Counted from the first letter of the stretch, positions 1 to 10,420 are shown. The stretch is DNA of 64,000 nucleotides from Archangium lansingense (GCF_026626635.1 NZ_JAPNKA010000001.1:8060001-8124000); one strand, 5' to 3'. Notes: a model not told the origin generated them from the letters alone. Numbers and translations are program-made.

Positions 1-3000
1 ACCCGGGCCTTGAGCCGTCCCTCCTCTGGATCGTCGGAATCACTCGACTCCCGGACCTGGAACATGCTGTCCAGCACGCGCTCCGCCGCCTTCTCCCGCA
101 GGCCCTGCAACCGTTGCTGTGCCTCCGGGAGTGAGCAGCGCTGGGTCCGCGCGGTCGCCGCGAGCGAGCCCACGGCCGTCTGGCTCAACCACTCGGCGAG
201 GAAGATATTCAGCCCGAGCTCCTGCTCGAAGAGGTGCAGGAGGTAATCCGGCCTCAGCCGCGCCAGGGAGCTCTCGTCCCACTCCCCCAAATCCCGCAGC
301 CGGGGCCCCTCCAGGCGGAAGACCATCCCGTCCACGCGCTGCTGGAACCCCACCGCCTGGGGCACGACACTCCCCTCCTCGGACTTCTGGAGGACGAAGG
401 TTTCCTGAAGGGGCTCCTCGCGGCGCCGAAGAATCTCGAAGTCGGCCTGGTGAGTGTAGCGCAGCAATTCAATGCCCGAGCCGTCCCGGTGCAGGTGCGC
501 TTCACAGGAAGCCACCAGCGAGCTCCAGGGCTCGTCCAGGAGAACCGGGACACGCTGCCCGCGTCCCACCGGCCGCAGCCGGCTGCGCCAGCGCCAGGTC
601 GCCCTGCTCGTTTCCTTCACATTCGCGGGCACCTGCGTCAGGGCCACCCGTTGGACCTGGTACACCTGGAAACCATCCTCCGAGCCCAGGGAGATCGCAT
701 CCGGGAACGCCTCATGGATGGGCGCCGACTCGAGTCCCTCCAGCAGCTTCGGGGAGAGCGAGTGCCAGTAGCCGCGCTCCCGGGGCCCCGTGGCGTAGCG
801 CTTGGAGACATGGCCGGGACAGGCCTCGAAGAGGGCCCGTGCCAGACTCAGACTCTCCTCCCGTTTGGGCGGCTCTCCTGCCGGGCGCGGGAAGTGGAGC
901 CGGCTCTCGGCCACCTCCAGATCCGCGAAGGTGGCCGAAGGGAGGAACTCTGGCAATGGCCGCTTGAGGCCCTGGTCCTCTACCGCATTCGGCTCCCTGG
1001 CGAGGGACCAATCCGACTCGAGCTTGCGCAGGAGGGTGGGAATGACCCTCGTCAGCAGGGGACGCGGTTCCTCCCAGAGGATCGCGTCCAGGGCTGCCTC
1101 CTCCAGGGGTTCGTTGCCGCGGCCCCGAGGGAAATGGAACGCGCGCGCGAGCTCCCGCCGGAAGCGCCGCCATTGAGGCCCCATCTCCAGGAAGTCCTGC
1201 AGCAGTTGGATGACCCTCTTCTGGGCCGCCCGCAGCCACTGCCCGCGCCGGCCCAGGTAGAGATAGGAACTGCCCTGGTGGACGACCCGGCCAATCCAAT
1301 CCACCAGGAAGGCCGTGGCCTGGATGCGCAGCACGTACGGGTTGGTGACAGGCAGGAATTGGAGGTCCACACGCGGTTGGAAGTACTGGTCCGCGTGTTG
1401 GAAGGCCCAGCGGTCACTGCCGTAGTCCGAGAGGACCAGCACCGTCCATGGCCTCGTTCCGCGCCGCCGCCCGGCGCGGCCCTTGCGCTGGATGAACGAG
1501 GACAGCGAGCGTGGCCGCTTGTGGTGCAGGGTCGCCGCGACCTCCGGATCGTCGTAGCCCACCTCCAGGGAGGAGGTCGCCACGATGATGTCCGAGGCCG
1601 TGTCCACACCGGGATCCTGCGAGGAGCACCGGGTGACACGCAGCGACTGGTTCAGGTCGTAGCCGAGCTCGCGGGGGAGTTCCCAGATCTGCCCCGCCTG
1701 CTCCATCCGGCGAAGCGTGTCCGTCTCCACCGACTCTGGAGGCATGCGGTGCCCGGGATGGAGCCGCAGCAGCGCCAGTCGCTGGCGTTCGGCGTCGGCC
1801 ATGTCCGCCATCCACCGGTTGAGTGTGTCCAGGTTGTCGCTGAAGCCGAAGACCCGTCGCGCGTAGAAGACATCCGAGGACATGGAGTCCTCGCCGCGTG
1901 AGCGGTGAGCCTGCCGCGGCGTCTGCACACGTGCGAGCAGCATTCCGGTCTGGATGGAGGTGGCCAGGAGGCTCGCGGCGGAGGCCGGCTCCCCCTTCAG
2001 GGCCAGATTGTACTCCATGCCCTCGGATTCGAATTCCTTGGGGTACGGGGCGAACTCCTGGACGTTCTGCCGGGAGAGCCCCGAGACGAGCGCCAGATGG
2101 AGGCTCGCCTCGCGCAACGTGGCCGACAAGCCCACCACCTGGATGCGAGAGGCATGCATCCAATGAAACCAGCGGCGCAACACCCAGGCAGCCTGCGCAC
2201 CCGGCAGACCGTTGTAGGTATGTACCTCGTCGAGCAGGAGCAGCCGGGGCGTTTCGTCTCCGTGGCCCTGGATGCCGAAGGCGCGCCACCAATCGGGGTT
2301 GCCCATCTCCCGGTGGAGCATTTCCAGGGATAGGAACAGGATGTCTGGCGGCTCCCGCTGGATCTGCTCGCGAGTGATCAGCAGCGTGCCATCCGGCACG
2401 TCCGGCACCGTCCGGCCCTGGCGGTAGAGGGCCGTGCTGCCCGCCGCCCGGTCCTCGTCGCGCCAGATGAGAGGCTCGTCCGGGGCCAGGGGGGATTGGA
2501 CGAACGGAACGCGCCAGCCCCGCTCCGCGCGCTTCCAGTTTGAATACGCCTCGACGTCCGGGGGCCGCCGGACGGTAATGAGATCCTCCTCCCACGGCGT
2601 GTCACCCAGCAAGGCTCCGACCGTGAGGGGCCGCACCCGATGGCGCTCCAGGACGGGCCGCAGCTTGCCTACCTCCGAGAGCGCCTCGCGCAACTGGTCC
2701 GCCAACAGGACGTTGCGGGGGTAGATGGCGACGACCCTGGGAAAGCGCGCCGGACGCGCCGCCACGTCCGCGGCCACCGCGAGGAAGGCGGGCACGTAGA
2801 AGGCCTTGGTCTTGCCCGCGCCCGTGCCCGCGCTCACCACCGAGCCACTCAACCCCTGCTCACCATAGCGCTGCAGCAGGTGCACAAAGGCACGCTTCTG
2901 GAATCCGGAGAAATCGACCGGCTTGCCTTTGGAATCGGCCGCCAACGCGAGGAAGAGGTCGCGTTGCAACTCCGGGCGCGAGCAGTGCGGGGCCATCTCC

Positions 3001-3410
3001 TGCCAGCACTCCTCCACGGACTGATCCCGGCGAGGATAGAGCCGGGGCGTCAGGTGCATCTTGATGTCGGAAACGAGCCCGGGACCAGTCGCCCAGTCCT
3101 TGGGGCGGAAGAGTTGGCGAAGCCGCGCCATCAGGCGCACCGTTTCCGCGAAACGCGTGCGGTAACGGCCGGGCGACACCTCGTGCAGGAGCCGCTCGTA
3201 GACCATGTCGCTCAACAGATCCGCCATGGAGTGGCCCTCGGCGCGCCGGAACGACTCCCACGCGGCCACGAGCGCCTCCCCCCCCTCCTCCTGAAGCGCG
3301 CTCTCCACCGCGTCCGGCTCGAAGGTCGCGTCGTAGAAACCCCAGGACAACAAGCGCTCCTCGCGCTTCTCCAAGAAGCCGAGGAACTCACTCACGAACC
3401 GTTGACGCAT
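1..3410 (-). CDS. dpdJ: DpdJ-like superfamily 2 helicase (3' end beyond window)
   Basis: The reading frame is open from the ATG at 3410 to base 1 without a stop, so at least 1136 residues are present and the C-terminus lies outside the window. Visible helicase motifs are the P-loop GTGAGKTKA near residues 195-203, DEVHTYNG (Walker B) near 392, SATLREA near 428, and a C-terminal half with TSSLEVGYDDPEV and QRKGRAGRRRG near 640, as in DEAD/DEAH translocases that remodel nucleic acid. It starts two bases after the dpdI stop (TGA-GG-ATG) and is last of six coupled genes, which is where DpdJ sits in Dpd clusters. In the family it is assigned to the restriction arm rather than to base modification. 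The identification rests on motifs, size and gene order; no similarity search was possible. Confidence 0.8.
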   Translation of the reverse strand, partial: MRQRFVSEFLGFLEKREERLLSWGFYDATFEPDAVESALQEEGGEALVAAWESFRRAEGHSMADLLSDMVYERLLHEVSPGRYRTRFAETVRLMARLRQLFRPKDWATGPGLVSDIKMHLTPRLYPRRDQSVEECWQEMAPHCSRPELQRDLFLALAADSKGKPVDFSGFQKRAFVHLLQRYGEQGLSGSVVSAGTGAGKTKAFYVPAFLAVAADVAARPARFPRVVAIYPRNVLLADQLREALSEVGKLRPVLERHRVRPLTVGALLGDTPWEEDLITVRRPPDVEAYSNWKRAERGWRVPFVQSPLAPDEPLIWRDEDRAAGSTALYRQGRTVPDVPDGTLLITREQIQREPPDILFLSLEMLHREMGNPDWWRAFGIQGHGDETPRLLLLDEVHTYNGLPGAQAAWVLRRWFHWMHASRIQVVGLSATLREASLHLALVSGLSRQNVQEFAPYPKEFESEGMEYNLALKGEPASAASLLATSIQTGMLLARVQTPRQAHRSRGEDSMSSDVFYARRVFGFSDNLDTLNRWMADMADAERQRLALLRLHPGHRMPPESVETDTLRRMEQAGQIWELPRELGYDLNQSLRVTRCSSQDPGVDTASDIIVATSSLEVGYDDPEVAATLHHKRPRSLSSFIQRKGRAGRRRGTRPWTVLVLSDYGSDRWAFQHADQYFQPRVDLQFLPVTNPYVLRIQATAFLVDWIGRVVHQGSSYLYLGRRGQWLRAAQKRVIQLLQDFLEMGPQWRRFRRELARAFHFPRGRGNEPLEEAALDAILWEEPRPLLTRVIPTLLRKLESDWSLAREPNAVEDQGLKRPLPEFLPSATFADLEVAESRLHFPRPAGEPPKREESLSLARALFEACPGHVSKRYATGPRERGYWHSLSPKLLEGLESAPIHEAFPDAISLGSEDGFQVYQVQRVALTQVPANVKETSRATWRWRSRLRPVGRGQRVPVLLDEPWSSLVASCEAHLHRDGSGIELLRYTHQADFEILRRREEPLQETFVLQKSEEGSVVPQAVGFQQRVDGMVFRLEGPRLRDLGEWDESSLARLRPDYLLHLFEQELGLNIFLAEWLSQTAVGSLAATARTQRCSLPEAQQRLQGLREKAAERVLDSMFQVRESSDSDDPEEGRLKAR

Positions 3411-3412
3411 CC

Positions 3413-4093
3413 TCACCCCAGCCGGATCGAGAGCCGATCCCAGAGTTGAAACCGCTCGAGGACATCACGCACCTCGGGGTGCTCCAGATCCTTCGCACGG
3501 GCACGCCCCTGGGCCGCGCTCATGAGGAACTCACCCGCCTTGCCCTTGAGTCCGAGCGCCACCACGGCTTCACGCAAGGACTCCAACTGGGATTTGAGCG
3601 CCGCGGCCTCCTCGGACGTGGCCGGAGCACGGAATGCCTCGAGCCTGTCCAGTCGGTGTGCCAACTCCTCACCGCCCTGCAGCTTCGCACTGCGGGCAAT
3701 CGAGACGACGGGCCGCAAAGCATCCACCTGTCTGTCCAGCATGGTCTTCCACGAGTCCCTCACTCGGGATGCCGCATCCTTGGCGGAGTCCTTGAGCGCC
3801 ACGACCCGCTTCTCCACGCCTGGCGTGAGGATGTCCCCGAGGTTCTTCTCCAGGGTGGAACGCAACCGGCGAGCCGAAAGGGCCGCCTTCTTCACCGCGT
3901 CGTCCACGTCCTGGCGCGGAATCTCCGCGAACACACGCCGGGCGTGCTCCACCTGGGTCGCCGCGGTGGCGAGGTTGACCTTCGCGCCCGACAGGTCCTC
4001 GCCGAACTTGCGGAGCAGATCGACCAGATTCTGCTTCTCCCGCTTGCCCGGAAGGGCCTCCACCCGGGCCTTGAGTTGTTCCAGCCGCGTCAT
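3413..4093 (-). CDS. dpdI: DpdI-like coiled-coil protein
   Basis: This is a 226-residue soluble protein with no signal peptide or membrane segment. It is rich in Lys, Glu, Ala and Leu with heptad-like spacing, for example around residues 1-60 and 85-130, which suggests long helices or coiled coils. No catalytic motif is visible. Its ATG overlaps the dpdH stop codon (ATGA), so the two are probably translationally coupled. Name and role come from position: a small protein of about this size lies between the DpdH ATPase and the DpdJ helicase in Dpd restriction modules. A structural or adaptor role is inferred. Confidence 0.65.
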   Translation of the reverse strand: MTRLEQLKARVEALPGKREKQNLVDLLRKFGEDLSGAKVNLATAATQVEHARRVFAEIPRQDVDDAVKKAALSARRLRSTLEKNLGDILTPGVEKRVVALKDSAKDAASRVRDSWKTMLDRQVDALRPVVSIARSAKLQGGEELAHRLDRLEAFRAPATSEEAAALKSQLESLREAVVALGLKGKAGEFLMSAAQGRARAKDLEHPEVRDVLERFQLWDRLSIRLG

Positions 4094-7000
4094 TCCTCCG
4101 CCTCCACGTCCACCGTGTTCATCCCGGCAATTTCAGCGAGTGTCGCAAGCAGGGCTCGAGCCAGTTCGTCCGGATCTCCCTGCGCGACGAGCGGTGCTTC
4201 CGCATGGGCGATCTCCTTCTCCACCTTGCTCACATAGCGCGCCGCCCGCTCGAGCGCCTCCACCGCCCGCTGGAGGGCAGCGGGATCGAAGACGAGCCAC
4301 GCGGCCACGCCCTGTTGTTCGAGCACATCCACCGTCCGTTCGAGCGCCCTCGCCCAGGGGTCGGGGTTAGCGTACTCCTTGCTGACGGGGTCGAACTCCG
4401 GGTCCGGCACCGGCACCTTGTTCTTCTTCAAGCTGTCCAGCAGCCCGCGCAACTGACCGCAGTAAAGCCGCAGGGCCTCTCCCAGCTCCTGGACCGGAAA
4501 TCCCGCGTCGGCCAGGCGCGCACGAGCGGCGTTCAGCGCTCCCCGCACGGCGGCCCGCTCGGGCTCGAGCGCTTGGTCGAGGTTCGCGAAGTGGGATGCC
4601 CTTTCCAGGATCTCGTAACGCGGTTTCCAGAAGCGTTCGAAATAGGCCGGCGGCAGGGTCGAGACCCGGGGCTCGTCCATCCAGGCTCGCGCCTCCTGGA
4701 GAATGGGCAACGGGTTGATGAAGGTGATACCACCCGTGGTCCCCTGCGGCACGTTGAGCTCGATGAGCAGCATCCGCCGCACCTCGGCGTGATCGGCGCG
4801 CACCGTGTCCAACAACTTCTTCCACGACCCCGAAGGGCTCAGACCCACCGGGAGCGACTCCCATGGCGCGAGAACCTCGCGCACGAGCTCCTCGGGAGCG
4901 GAGGGGAGCTTCTCCCGCCGCCGGAGCACCGCCGCCAGGCAGAGGATCTGCACCGCCGTGCGCAGCGGCGGGAGCAACTCCAGGCTCTCTGGATGAAAGG
5001 AGCGCATCACCGAGTCGCCATTCCTGCGCAACCACCGGGACACGACACGCTTGTAGTGCTCGGCGTTCTCGAACTCCCAACTCCCCTTGCCGATGTACTG
5101 GAATCGGCCGAGCGCCAGGATGAGGTCCGCCGTCTCCTGGCCACGGGGGAAGCGGATATAGAACGGGGGGCCCACGGCGGCACTGGAGGTCTGCCCCTCG
5201 ATCTGGATGCGCCCCCTGTCGCCGAGAAGCCGGTCGAATTCCTCGGGAGGCAGCCCGTGGACCTCGTCCCGGGGAAGGGACGCCCTGAGGAACTTGAAGA
5301 GCAGATCCTTGGCCGTGGCGTCCTTCTGGAATGGCGCCTCGGGCCCGGCCATCCACGCATCCACATTGGCACGCAGGTCCCTGAACTCCCGCGGCTCAGT
5401 GGCGGGCGGCGGAGCGACGGGCGGCGGCGGGGCAACCGGCGTGGGCACCGGCACCGGTGCGGCAACGGGCTTGCTCTTGGGAGGAACCTTCCCACCCGTC
5501 ATGGGATCCAACGGCAGGGACGGCAGGCCTAGGGGCTCGAGCAGGGGCGTCAGCGCCCGGGCCAACGCCTCCAGTGAATCCGCCTCCACCCAGGCATGGG
5601 CGAGCAGTTTCAGCCGCGCGCGCTGGGGCGGCGAGTAGGCACCACAGTACCTCGACTCGAACACGCTCCAGTCATGCGGCGAGCTGGGGCGGATCGGAAG
5701 GACGACGCTCCGAGGGAACTCCTTCTCGGAGAGGTCCTGCTCCTTGAGCAGGGGGCGCAGCAGATGGTCCAGGAAACCGCGCGGATTGCGCCGCACACCA
5801 TCCCTCTGCTCGTCCAGCGAGTCCAGCAGCCGCCTGGGGGCTACCGGTGTAAGGGGGAACAATCCGACCGCGACTCCGTCGAACTCCACCTTGCCGAAGC
5901 GCTGATGGCACGAGTCCCTTACGGGACAGTCCGCGCAGGCGCTCAGTGCGACGTCCTGCCCCTGACGGCGCGACTCCGCGATCTGCTGGGTACGGGCCGC
6001 GCCGAGGCGGACCGCGTTGAGGTAGCGCGCGGTGAAGCGGGCCAGTCCGTCCGCCTGGCTGGTCCAGCCCAGGGAGTCCCTGCCCACGCAGATGAGGTGG
6101 GTGATGCGCTGCTTCTCGTTGTCGGCCAGGCGGACGCGGGCCGACTCCGTCATTCCGAGCACGGCCACCAGGGGACAGAGGTCCACCCGCGATTGGGGTT
6201 CCACCGCGTGGAACAGCTCCTTGTCCAATGAGGACATGACCGAGACGTCCTCGACGAAGAGAGCGAGGGTGAGCCCGTCCTTCTTCAGCTCCATCCGGAT
6301 CTGGTCGAAGAGATCCCGCAGCTTGCTGCCCCCCAGACCACTCATCTCATTGAGGGCATCACGCAACACCGTGTTGAAGTGACCCGCTACCTGGGCCACT
6401 AACTCCGGGCTGTCCTCAAGCTCATCCAACAGCCCCCGGACCGCGGGGGTGTTGTCGTTGCGGTTGCGCAGGGGCACCCGGAACTCGGCCGGGGTAAATT
6501 CAGGCAGGGTCGCCCGCTCGTCCACGGTGCTCGCGGCGGTGAGCCGGCGCACGTTCTGATCGATGATGCCTCCGTCCCGGCACAGCCAGTCACGGGTCCC
6601 CTTGGAGGCGCACAGCTCGGCGATGTCCTTCAACAGATAGGGCAGCGCCGGACGCCCCCGCTCCTTCCACAACACGCCCAGTTCCAGGGCGAGCTTCTGG
6701 GCCATCATCATGCGGGCGGTGGTCTGGGAGATGTTCCCGATCGCCTGATGGATGGGCTGGAGGTAGGTGTGGTAGCGATCCGGGAGTTGCTCCACCATCT
6801 GGCTGAGCGCGTCCTTGAGACTCCCCGTCCGGCGCTGCACCAGCACCGGGCAGATGTTCTTGAGCTCCCCAGAGACGAGCGCCTGATCACACCGGAGCTT
6901 CAACCAGTGGATGAGGTGCGACTTGCCAGTGCCCGGGTCGCCGAACACCACCGCGAGCGAATGGGAGCGCGTGCCGTCCCACAGGGATTGATGGAGCGAC

Positions 7001-7164
7001 TCCTCGCTCATCTCCGCGTTCAACCGCTCGTCCTTGATCTGCAGCACGGGCGCGTGGGTGGCGAGGAAGTCGTGGACGCGCCCGGTGTCCATCTTGGCGA
7101 TGTTGGTGATGACCTCCGCCACACGCTCCGGTTTCCAGCACGGCTCCCCCAGCTTCGTCACCAT
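4090..7164 (-). CDS. dpdH: DpdH-like P-loop ATPase
   Basis: This 1024-residue protein has an N-terminal P-loop GDPGTGKS at residues 75-82 inside an AAA/STAND-like ATPase region. A Cys-rich patch (CADCPVRDSC) lies in the middle and could bind metal. A Pro/Ala/Val-rich low-complexity linker near residues 560-590 separates the ATPase half from a long C-terminal half of unknown fold. The ATG directly follows the dpdG stop (TAG-ATG), and the gene overlaps dpdI by four bases. Size, P-loop placement and neighbours match DpdH, which belongs to the part of the Dpd system needed for restriction of unmodified DNA. A large ATPase of another defence family is the main alternative, made unlikely by the intact E-F-G-H-I-J order. 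Confidence 0.78.
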   Translation of the reverse strand: MVTKLGEPCWKPERVAEVITNIAKMDTGRVHDFLATHAPVLQIKDERLNAEMSEESLHQSLWDGTRSHSLAVVFGDPGTGKSHLIHWLKLRCDQALVSGELKNICPVLVQRRTGSLKDALSQMVEQLPDRYHTYLQPIHQAIGNISQTTARMMMAQKLALELGVLWKERGRPALPYLLKDIAELCASKGTRDWLCRDGGIIDQNVRRLTAASTVDERATLPEFTPAEFRVPLRNRNDNTPAVRGLLDELEDSPELVAQVAGHFNTVLRDALNEMSGLGGSKLRDLFDQIRMELKKDGLTLALFVEDVSVMSSLDKELFHAVEPQSRVDLCPLVAVLGMTESARVRLADNEKQRITHLICVGRDSLGWTSQADGLARFTARYLNAVRLGAARTQQIAESRRQGQDVALSACADCPVRDSCHQRFGKVEFDGVAVGLFPLTPVAPRRLLDSLDEQRDGVRRNPRGFLDHLLRPLLKEQDLSEKEFPRSVVLPIRPSSPHDWSVFESRYCGAYSPPQRARLKLLAHAWVEADSLEALARALTPLLEPLGLPSLPLDPMTGGKVPPKSKPVAAPVPVPTPVAPPPPVAPPPATEPREFRDLRANVDAWMAGPEAPFQKDATAKDLLFKFLRASLPRDEVHGLPPEEFDRLLGDRGRIQIEGQTSSAAVGPPFYIRFPRGQETADLILALGRFQYIGKGSWEFENAEHYKRVVSRWLRRNGDSVMRSFHPESLELLPPLRTAVQILCLAAVLRRREKLPSAPEELVREVLAPWESLPVGLSPSGSWKKLLDTVRADHAEVRRMLLIELNVPQGTTGGITFINPLPILQEARAWMDEPRVSTLPPAYFERFWKPRYEILERASHFANLDQALEPERAAVRGALNAARARLADAGFPVQELGEALRLYCGQLRGLLDSLKKNKVPVPDPEFDPVSKEYANPDPWARALERTVDVLEQQGVAAWLVFDPAALQRAVEALERAARYVSKVEKEIAHAEAPLVAQGDPDELARALLATLAEIAGMNTVDVEAEE

Positions 7165-8025
7165 CTAGCGGTCCTCCCGGGCCGAGCGCACCAGTTCCAC
7201 CTCGTCCAGGTAGACGGATCGGAGTGTCTTGCCATCGTTGGGGGGTTCGGCGAGCGCCAGGCTCCACCCCCGGCTGTCCGGCGCGCCATGCAAGCGAATC
7301 CACCCGTCCTCGTGCAGCGCGACGAGCGCCTGGGCGAAACCCGCCGTGCACTGCTTCTGGGCGGGATCCCAGTGAGGGTTGGCTCGCAGGAAGAGCTCGC
7401 CCCCATCCAACTCCGGGCATTCCCGCGCGACCGCGGCCATGAACGCCTCCCCCATCACCCGGCGCTCCTTCTGGAAGAGCCGTTCCAGGCAACGCAGCAG
7501 ACGCGGCACCGGCAGACATTGGAAGGAGTCCTTCGAGTCATACCAGCCGAGGCCGGCGTAGCGGAGCCAGCGATGCAGGCCAGAAAGCTTGTCGGGATTG
7601 AACCGGTTGGAGACGGACTCCCCCTCGAAGAGCGCCCGGTTGAACTCCGTCACCCAGTCGTCTCTCGTCCGGCCGGACATGCTGCTGCGCGGTGTCCCCA
7701 GCACGAACGCGTAGAACAGCGCGAAATAGGGCTCCACCCCCGTATGAGCGAGCACTTCGCGGTCCAACGCCTCCTGCAACGCCACGCGGACCGGGCTCGT
7801 CCTGTCCGGAACGGCCGACGCCTGGCCCTCCTTCACCTGGATCAGGTTCAACTCCTCCGCTGCCCTGAAGGTCTGGTCGAAGGCGGAGGAGTCCCCCTTC
7901 CTGTCCAGTCCCTGCGGTTGGAAGACGGCGCGCAGCGTGTCGCGCTGGGCGCGGCGCCCCATTTCGCGCACCAGGGTCAGCAGTGCCTCGACCCGGAGCG
8001 GGGTCGTTGGCCCGTCAGTGAACAT
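7165..8025 (-). CDS. dpdG: DpdG-like protein
   Basis: This is a 286-residue soluble protein without signal peptide or transmembrane segment. The N-terminal part (roughly residues 5-70) reads like a winged-helix-type module, with a helical segment followed by FRAAEELNLIQV; this is only an impression from the sequence. No enzyme motif is visible. The ATG at 8025 overlaps the end of dpdF by 11 bases, and the stop abuts the dpdH start. The call depends on length and on its place between the RecQ-like helicase and the large ATPase, where DpdG is found in Dpd clusters. Its biochemical role is not known to me. Confidence 0.7.
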   Translation of the reverse strand: MFTDGPTTPLRVEALLTLVREMGRRAQRDTLRAVFQPQGLDRKGDSSAFDQTFRAAEELNLIQVKEGQASAVPDRTSPVRVALQEALDREVLAHTGVEPYFALFYAFVLGTPRSSMSGRTRDDWVTEFNRALFEGESVSNRFNPDKLSGLHRWLRYAGLGWYDSKDSFQCLPVPRLLRCLERLFQKERRVMGEAFMAAVARECPELDGGELFLRANPHWDPAQKQCTAGFAQALVALHEDGWIRLHGAPDSRGWSLALAEPPNDGKTLRSVYLDEVELVRSAREDR

Positions 8026-10420
8026 GGTTCCATGCCTCGTAATTCAGAAGAGAGACCCCTTGAGACTCCAGGGGCCAGCGTCCGTGCGTGTCGAGTATCA
8101 CCGGGACGCTCGTGCCCACCAGATGGATGACACGTGCCCCCATGCGCAGGTCGAACGCGGATCTCAGGAGCCCGCTCCCATGGAGGACGACCAACGCCTC
8201 ATCCGGTTTCACATCGAATTCAGGCTCAGCATCCAGGACATCCAGCCGGTACAGGAACCGGCCATGCTCGTCCGCCCGGGCGCAGAGTGAGAGCAGATGT
8301 GCCTGCTCCTCGGGCGAGCAGGCGAAGCGCCGCAAGCCCCGGCGATACCATTCCCGAAAGGCCCGCACCCAACGAGATCCTTCCGTCGCGGGAGCCGGTG
8401 CGCCCGTCACGACGACGGACGGGGCGGATGGATTGTGGTGAGGGATGACCCGAAGCTTCGGGCAGAAGAAACCGCTGGGCTCCCTCCGGCACGCGCGGCA
8501 GCCCCCGCACGTCCCCTGGGTCTTGTCGCGTCCGTACACCCGCCGGAGCAGGATGCGCATGCAGTCCTTGCCCGCGAGCACCTCGTCCATCTGGTTGAGC
8601 CCCTCGTACAGCTCGTTCAATTCCGCCTTGCGCGATTCGGCCACCAACTCCCCGACCTGGGGGGACGCCGGGGGGAATTTCAATCGCACCTCCAGCCACT
8701 CCGCTCGCGCATCCTCCTGACCAGGAAGGGGCTCCGTTTCCTCCTCCCAGTGGAGGTCACGGAGCTCCAGGAGTTTCGCCCGGCTCAGTTGGAGGACGAG
8801 GCGCTTGTTCCATCGGATGTGCTCGGCATAGGTGCGCTCCCCCATCAAGCGGTGGGGCCGGGCGTTCAATCGCAGCTTGTACCGATACTCGTCCTCCGAG
8901 ACGGGCTGGTGGGTGGACCACAGTCCCTCCCAGCGCTCCTGGATGTTCTCCGGACGCAGGAGCTTGGGCGTCAGTCCCTCGGCCACCAACCGGTCTCTTC
9001 GCGTCGTCAACAGCAGGCATACGGAGGAGAGACCATCCCGGCCTCCGCGTCCGACTTCCTGGTAATAGCGGTGCAGGTTCTCCGGCAGACAGGCGTGCAC
9101 CACGGCACGCACGTCTGGCTTGTCGACGCCCATTCCGAACGCCGAGGTCGCCACCATCACGTCGAGCCGGTTCTCCCGCCAGGCCTCGAGAAGCTCCCGG
9201 CGGCGGGCGGCGGGCGTGTCCCCATGAAACACCCCGATGCGCTGGAACCCCTCGGCCCTGAGCCTCTGGCCCCAGTCCTCGGCATCCGCCTTCTCGGTAG
9301 TGTAGAGAATCGTCGGCCGGGGCAACTTCCAGAGGGACTCCAGCACGGCCTGCTCGCGTGACGGCTCGTCCGGGAAATACTTCGTGAAGTACGTCATCTC
9401 CGGGCGCAGCCGCTGGCTGACGGACTCCCGCCAATCGGACTCACTCTGGCAGAAGAGCTGCTTCAACAGCCCGGCACCGCTCTGGGTGAAGGTGGCGGAG
9501 AGCAGGAACGTGCGCACCTGGCACTCCGGGCGGGACATCCATCCCAGCCAGAGCATGCTGAGCAGCTGGAAGTCCACACGGAAGTAGATGCCCCACGTCT
9601 CGATGATGTGGGCCTCGTCGATGACGAGGTTGTCCAGCCACCCCTCCCGGACCGCAGCATCCAGCACCGCGCGCAAACGGCCAGAGACGCAGGCCTCCGG
9701 GGACGTGAAGATGAGCCGCGTGGCACGGGCACGCGCCTGCGCCAGCACCTGCTCGGCGTGCTCGTCGGCCGAGTAGCACAGGGGGTTCACGTCCGGCTGG
9801 CGCTCGAAGCGCGCGACCGCCTGCCGCCATTGATCGAGTGCCAGCGCCACCGTGGGAACGACGACCACCGTCAAGCCCGCGCCGAAGCGAGGCAACACCT
9901 GGAAGCACAAGCTCTTGCCCGCTCCGGTGGGCAGGGCGATCAGCGTGGTGGAACGCGGGGGCGCGGTCAGCGCGCACCAGGCCGCTTCCTTCTGGGCGAG
10001 GGATTGCCACTGCTCGTAACCAAACGCCCCCAGGAAGGGCTCCGCGTCCACCGCTTCCCGGGGATTGCGCTCCTCGGGCGACCGGTCGACCCCTTCGGGG
10101 GGAAGGACGTCATCGCTCAGCCACGTGGGGACGAACGGCTCCGCCTCGAGCTGTCCCGCCGCGGTCACCCGGACCCCGGCACGTGACGCCCACGGCCGCA
10201 GCTGCTCGGGAAGCGTTCCCACCACCACGCCCGGCGACCAGCGCGCCAGTTGACGCAGCAGCACCGCGTGGTCCGCGCCCAACTCGCCCGCCTCCTTCCA
10301 GGCCGACAACAGACGCCAGGCCGCATACTCCGGGGAGCTGGTCTTCCTGGGCCGCTCGGGCACTTCACGAGGCGCGCGTCCCTCCTGGAAGGCGAGACGT
10401 AGCACATCTAACGGTTCCAT
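8015..10420 (-). CDS. dpdF: DpdF-like RecQ-family helicase
   Basis: This 801-residue ATP-dependent DNA helicase has the RecQ set of motifs: LPTGAGKS near residue 160, DEAHIIETWG near 266, SATFTQSG, then GMGVDKPD near 427 and YYQEVGRGGRDG. A C-terminal Cys cluster CGGCRACRREP...C near 640-655 resembles the RecQ zinc-binding module. The ATG at 10420 was chosen because it overlaps the dpdE stop (TGATG) and gives a sensible N-terminus; a longer upstream frame exists but reads as out-of-frame dpdE sequence. The gene overlaps dpdG by 11 bases. Position after a RapA/SNF2-like helicase identifies it as DpdF rather than a housekeeping RecQ. Confidence 0.82.
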   Translation of the reverse strand: MEPLDVLRLAFQEGRAPREVPERPRKTSSPEYAAWRLLSAWKEAGELGADHAVLLRQLARWSPGVVVGTLPEQLRPWASRAGVRVTAAGQLEAEPFVPTWLSDDVLPPEGVDRSPEERNPREAVDAEPFLGAFGYEQWQSLAQKEAAWCALTAPPRSTTLIALPTGAGKSLCFQVLPRFGAGLTVVVVPTVALALDQWRQAVARFERQPDVNPLCYSADEHAEQVLAQARARATRLIFTSPEACVSGRLRAVLDAAVREGWLDNLVIDEAHIIETWGIYFRVDFQLLSMLWLGWMSRPECQVRTFLLSATFTQSGAGLLKQLFCQSESDWRESVSQRLRPEMTYFTKYFPDEPSREQAVLESLWKLPRPTILYTTEKADAEDWGQRLRAEGFQRIGVFHGDTPAARRRELLEAWRENRLDVMVATSAFGMGVDKPDVRAVVHACLPENLHRYYQEVGRGGRDGLSSVCLLLTTRRDRLVAEGLTPKLLRPENIQERWEGLWSTHQPVSEDEYRYKLRLNARPHRLMGERTYAEHIRWNKRLVLQLSRAKLLELRDLHWEEETEPLPGQEDARAEWLEVRLKFPPASPQVGELVAESRKAELNELYEGLNQMDEVLAGKDCMRILLRRVYGRDKTQGTCGGCRACRREPSGFFCPKLRVIPHHNPSAPSVVVTGAPAPATEGSRWVRAFREWYRRGLRRFACSPEEQAHLLSLCARADEHGRFLYRLDVLDAEPEFDVKPDEALVVLHGSGLLRSAFDLRMGARVIHLVGTSVPVILDTHGRWPLESQGVSLLNYEAWNHVH

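Noticed and set aside
234..1901. Long plus-strand open frame of 555 codons
   Set aside because: It lies opposite the dpdJ helicase frame, is rich in Arg/Gln/Leu/Pro typical of antisense reading in GC-rich DNA, and has no recognisable domain.
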